DNA from: an uncultured Lachnospiraceae bacterium
GTDB lineage: Bacteria; Bacillota; Clostridia; Lachnospirales; Lachnospiraceae
Assembly (NCBI GenBank): GCA_910579325.1
Contig: CAJTTU010000009.1
Location: 1-8,748 of the forward strand
Direction: 5' to 3'
DNA: 8,748 bases
Part shown: positions 6,141 to 8,748 of the stretch, one piece after another
How positions within the stretch are numbered: position 1 is the first letter of the stretch
How the letters are laid out: each line of letters opens with the position of its first letter
Position numbers and translations under genes: made by a program
The notes under the pieces: generated by a model
What the model was told of the DNA's origin: nothing
Database searches by the model: none
What the model saw: only the letters and a program-made list of their open reading frames with translations

Positions 6141-7460
6141 TTACAGACGCCAGTAACTGTAACCCCGGCCAAGCATCTCCTTTTTATCGAGAATGCCTTT
6201 GACCTCCACAATCACCTTTTTCTCATTTTCACGGGATTTAAACATTCCGTCTATTTTCTCCGGCGTCAAAGCTGTGAATACCTGATGAGAAACGGCGATC
6301 AGTACGGCGTCCATCTCTTTCACTTCCGACAGGCCGGCAAGCTCCACGCCATACAGCCCCTTCGCCTCTTTCGCGTCGGCGACCGGGTCCACGATCATCG
6401 GACGGATTCCATACTCCTCCAGCTCTCGTACGATATCGATCACCTTCGTGTTCCTCGTATCCGGACAGTTCTCCTTGAACGTAAAGCCCAGAATCGCCAC
6501 CTGCGCCCGTTTTACCGGTATATCGGCCCTGATCAGGCTTTTAACCAGATTTTCCGCCACATACTTTCCCATGTCGTCATTGATACGGCGGCCGCTTAAA
6601 ATCACCTGGCTGTGATAGCCCAGCTGCTCCGCTTTATAGGTCAGATAATAGGGGTCCACGCCGATGCAGTGGCCGCCCACAAGCCCCGGCGTAAAGTTCA
6701 GGAAATTCCACTTTGTTCCCGCCGCCGCCAGCACGGCTTTCGTATCGATCCCCATCCGGTTGAAAATGACGGACAGCTCGTTCATAAACGCGATATTGAT
6801 ATCCCGCTGGCTGTTCTCGATCACCTTGGCCGCCTCCGCCACCTTTATACTCTCAGCCCTGTACACGCCGGCCTCTACCACCAGCTCGTAGGTCCTGGCG
6901 ATCTCCTCCAGAGTTTCCTCATCCATTCCCGACACAATCTTCGTGATCGTTTCCAGCCGGTGTACTTTATCGCCGGGATTAATCCGCTCCGGGGAATAAC
7001 CGATCTTAAAATCTCTGCCGCATACCAGGCCGCTTTCCTTTTCCAGAATCGGGACGCAGATCTCCTCCGTGACGCCGGGATAAACTGTCGACTCAAATAC
7101 CACGACGGACCCCTTCATAAGGTTTCTTCCAAGAATCCGGCTGGCCCCTTCCACCGGAGTCAGATCCGGCGTATGATCCGGATTCACCGGAGTGGGGACA
7201 GCCACAATATGGAACCGGGCCTCCTTAAGCCTTGTCTCGTCGTCGGTGAAATCCACCGACGTTGCGGCGATCACGTCGTCGCCCACCTCGTTGGTCGGAT
7301 CGATACCCGACCGGTACAGAGCGATCTTTTCTTTGTTTAAATCAAAACCGATTACCTCCGCCTTTCTGGCGAATGCCACGGCAATCGGCATTCCCACGTA
7401 GCCCAGACCTACCAGACTGATTTTTTCTTCCCTGTTGATAATCCGATCATATAAACTCAT
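6141..7460 (-). CDS. UDP-N-acetyl-D-hexosamine 6-dehydrogenase (WbpA/TviB/WecC type)
   Basis: This 439-residue protein carries the complete nucleotide-sugar dehydrogenase signature: the NAD loop VGLGYVG (17-23), VPTPV (88-92), FESTVYPGVTEE (122-133), the helix AEAAKVIENSQRDINIAFMNEL (208-229, with Lys212) and GGHCIGVDPYY (262-272) with the catalytic Cys265. The C-terminal UDP-binding domain includes VAILGFTFKENCPDTRNTK. It oxidises C6 of a UDP-sugar twice with NAD+ to give a UDP-uronic acid. The E-N-x-x-R-D-x-N-I-A form of the central helix is typical of enzymes acting on UDP-GlcNAc, UDP-GalNAc or UDP-ManNAc rather than UDP-glucose. Coupled to the 4-epimerase next door, the pair resembles TviB/TviC of Vi-antigen synthesis, so UDP-GlcNAc to UDP-GlcNAcA is the first guess; UDP-ManNAc as in WecC cannot be excluded. 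Its ATG overlaps the upstream glycosyltransferase stop (ATGA), with AAGGG 6 bases upstream, so translation is probably coupled. Confidence 0.92.
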   Translation of the reverse strand: MSLYDRIINREEKISLVGLGYVGMPIAVAFARKAEVIGFDLNKEKIALYRSGIDPTNEVGDDVIAATSVDFTDDETRLKEARFHIVAVPTPVNPDHTPDLTPVEGASRILGRNLMKGSVVVFESTVYPGVTEEICVPILEKESGLVCGRDFKIGYSPERINPGDKVHRLETITKIVSGMDEETLEEIARTYELVVEAGVYRAESIKVAEAAKVIENSQRDINIAFMNELSVIFNRMGIDTKAVLAAAGTKWNFLNFTPGLVGGHCIGVDPYYLTYKAEQLGYHSQVILSGRRINDDMGKYVAENLVKSLIRADIPVKRAQVAILGFTFKENCPDTRNTKVIDIVRELEEYGIRPMIVDPVADAKEAKGLYGVELAGLSEVKEMDAVLIAVSHQVFTALTPEKIDGMFKSRENEKKVIVEVKGILDKKEMLGRGYSYWRL

Positions 7461-8560
7461 GACTTTCCCTTTCGTGACGCCTGCTCTATTTCCTGCATAT
7501 ATGCCTCGATAACGATCCGGCGGTCAAATTGCCCTTCTATTTTCTTTCTTCCCCGAATGCCCATTTCCCTTTTTTCCCCGTAAGGCAGGGCCAGGAATCG
7601 TTCTGCGGCCTCCGTCAGGCTCTCCGCGCTTCCGGCCTCGAACCCGTAACCCGTAACCCCCTCGTCAAAGGTTTCCTGACAACCCGGAACCTTCGAAGCC
7701 AGAACCGGTCTGCCGCAGGCCGCCGCCTCCAGAAGCACGTTTGACAGCCCCTCATGATAAGAGGGCATGATCACCGCATGACAGGTTTTCATAGCGGAGT
7801 GAACATCCTCTTGATATCCCAGATATCTGACGATTCCTTTTTTCTCCAGCCCGTCGACCCGTTCCCGGTACTCTTCCTCGTCATAATCGCCTGCCAGATC
7901 GAAACAGACATACGAATATTTTTGTTTCAGGCGTTCCGCGCAAAGAAGCAGTTCCCCGATTCCTTTATCCTTCATAATCCGGCCCACAAACAAAAAACGG
8001 ATCTCCCCCGTTTCGGCGGGGTATTCCTCATAGCAATGCTCCTGAAGGTTCACGCCCGAGCCGGGAATCAGACGGCTTTTTTTAACGAGCCGGTTTGTTA
8101 TAAAAAGCTTTAAATTTTCTTCATTCTGAAAAAACACCTGCGAGGCGCTTCGCAAACCGGCCTTATACAAGATCAAAAGAATTTCTGACAGAATCCCCCT
8201 GCCTTCGATCGCGGTCCCAAGCCCCGTGACGTTCCCGATATATTTCACACGACAGAGTCTGCAGAGAAAGCCTCCGTAAATATTGGGCTTGATCGTATAA
8301 GTCAGAACCACGTCCGGCCTGATCCTTTTTAACAGGTATAAATATTTCCGCAAAAGCCGCAGATCTTTAAACGGATTCATCCCGCGCCGGTCCACCGGGG
8401 TTTTACAGAAAACGCACCCCGTTTTTTTCAGCGCCGGAACATGGATCCCGTCCGGCAGGGAAAGGAACACCCTGTCTCCCTTTTCAACCAGCGCCTGAAG
8501 CAGCTCTTTTCGAAATTTATACAGCCCCAGATCGCTGTTCGTCAAAACTAATATTTTCAT
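7457..8560 (-). CDS. GT4-family glycosyltransferase (GT-B fold)
   Basis: This 367-residue retaining glycosyltransferase belongs to the GT4 group common in capsule and O-antigen loci. The N-terminal domain opens with KILVLTNSDLGLYKFRKEL, followed by DVVLTYTIKPNIYGG (83-97) and GNVTGLGTAIEG (109-120), which form the acceptor side. The donor domain shows FLFVGRIMKDKG (189-200; Arg194 with Lys197 or Lys199) and the E-x7-E motif Glu270...Glu278 in YHEGLSNVLLEAAACGRPV. No membrane span is seen, so it should act at the cytoplasmic face on a polyprenyl-linked acceptor. Proteins with the TYTIKPNIYG and GLGTA motifs often transfer HexNAc or uronic-acid sugars, but donor and linkage cannot be read from this sequence. 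It overlaps both neighbours by ATGA: its start lies in the stop of the formyltransferase-like gene and its stop lies in the dehydrogenase start. No strong ribosome binding site precedes it, which fits translational coupling. Confidence 0.9.
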   Translation of the reverse strand: MKILVLTNSDLGLYKFRKELLQALVEKGDRVFLSLPDGIHVPALKKTGCVFCKTPVDRRGMNPFKDLRLLRKYLYLLKRIRPDVVLTYTIKPNIYGGFLCRLCRVKYIGNVTGLGTAIEGRGILSEILLILYKAGLRSASQVFFQNEENLKLFITNRLVKKSRLIPGSGVNLQEHCYEEYPAETGEIRFLFVGRIMKDKGIGELLLCAERLKQKYSYVCFDLAGDYDEEEYRERVDGLEKKGIVRYLGYQEDVHSAMKTCHAVIMPSYHEGLSNVLLEAAACGRPVLASKVPGCQETFDEGVTGYGFEAGSAESLTEAAERFLALPYGEKREMGIRGRKKIEGQFDRRIVIEAYMQEIEQASRKGKS

Positions 8561-8748
8561 AATTTTTCCGTCCCGGAAATTTCCCCGGCGATCGACGCAA
8601 GAATCTCACGGTCGATCAGCGTATACTTCTTCCCATTCACTTCGATAAACGCCCCGTCATAGGGAGGGAACCAGAATGCCCTGATCTTCGAATCGAGAAT
8701 ATCTTTGTCCTTCTCAAAATCAATCCGTTTCATTTCATTCATCCTGTC
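8557..8748 (-). CDS. Formyltransferase-like protein, C-terminal fragment (5' end beyond window)
   Basis: Only the last 63 codons are visible and the frame is open to the window edge (two more codons precede the first ATG at 8742), so this is most likely the 3' end of a longer gene. The segment ILDSKIRAFWFPPYDGAFIE followed by VNGKKYTLI matches the C-terminal subdomain of folate-dependent formyltransferases, where an I-R-A...FPP..GA pattern and a short G-K-K-Y-x-x-I strand are typical. In a polysaccharide locus this would be a sugar N-formyltransferase, moving a formyl group from 10-formyl-tetrahydrofolate to an amino group on a nucleotide-linked amino sugar. Methionyl-tRNA formyltransferase is a less likely alternative given the neighbours. 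The catalytic domain (usually with an N-x-H-x-S-x-x-P-x-x-R-G-type motif) lies outside the window and could not be checked. Its TGA overlaps the downstream glycosyltransferase ATG. Confidence 0.6.
   Translation of the reverse strand, partial: DRMNEMKRIDFEKDKDILDSKIRAFWFPPYDGAFIEVNGKKYTLIDREILASIAGEISGTEKL

Noticed and set aside
5227..6156. Long plus-strand open frame of about 309 codons opposite the epimerase
   Set aside because: It mirrors a gene with complete SDR motifs in GC-rich sequence, its translation is rich in Arg/His/Pro with no recognisable domain, and it would run against the operon.
6612..7340. Plus-strand open frame of about 242 codons opposite the dehydrogenase
   Set aside because: It is antisense to an intact nucleotide-sugar dehydrogenase, has no domain that I recognise, and fits the pattern of spurious frames in GC-rich coding DNA.
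7642..7655. Tandem duplication of the 7-mer ACCCGTA
   Set aside because: Only two copies, inside an intact glycosyltransferase frame that encodes the usual glycine-rich segment near the C-terminus; most likely chance.

Overview
The window is a stretch of a surface-polysaccharide (capsule or exopolysaccharide) biosynthesis operon. All seven supported genes lie on the minus strand, so transcription runs from right (8748) to left (1). The genes are tightly packed: the largest gap is 62 bases (5057-5118), two junctions are ATGA start/stop overlaps, and I see no terminator, internal promoter, RNA gene, CRISPR array or mobile element. Both end genes are cut by the window edges, so the operon continues on both sides. 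Strong AGGAG-type ribosome binding sites, dense packing and the gene families suggest a Gram-positive gut-type Clostridia/Lachnospiraceae genome. This is an inference from general character, not an identification.

Layout in transcription order: (1) the C-terminal end of a formyltransferase-like protein (8748-8557); (2) a GT4 glycosyltransferase (8560-7457); (3) a UDP-N-acetylhexosamine 6-dehydrogenase of the WbpA/TviB/WecC type (7460-6141); (4) an extended-SDR UDP-sugar 4-epimerase of the WbpP/TviC type (6111-5119); (5) an AsnB-type glutamine-dependent amidotransferase (5056-3170); (6) a second GT4 glycosyltransferase (3145-2033); (7) a polytopic membrane protein, best guess a Wzy-like repeat-unit polymerase (1990-683); (8) the N-terminal 224 residues of an ATP-grasp protein, which no complete open reading frame reveals because its stop lies beyond base 1 (672-1).

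How the genes may work together: the dehydrogenase and epimerase would convert UDP-GlcNAc to UDP-GlcNAcA and then UDP-GalNAcA, the Vi-antigen precursor chemistry. The glycosyltransferases would build this acidic sugar into a lipid-linked repeat, and the membrane protein may polymerise it. The formyltransferase, the AsnB-like enzyme and the ATP-grasp enzyme are all candidate tailoring enzymes. The first would act on an amino group. The other two could convert the uronic-acid carboxyl to a primary amide or link it to an amine or amino acid. This carboxyl-modification module is the most interesting inference here.

Base composition changes sharply near 3145-3170. Everything to the right is GC-rich (hand counts of sample 60-base lines: 67% at 5641-5700, 58% at 6661-6720). 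Everything to the left is AT-rich (38% at 2641-2700, 27% at 1-60 and 301-360). This suggests a mosaic operon in which the left genes (glycosyltransferase, polymerase candidate, ATP-grasp) were acquired separately.
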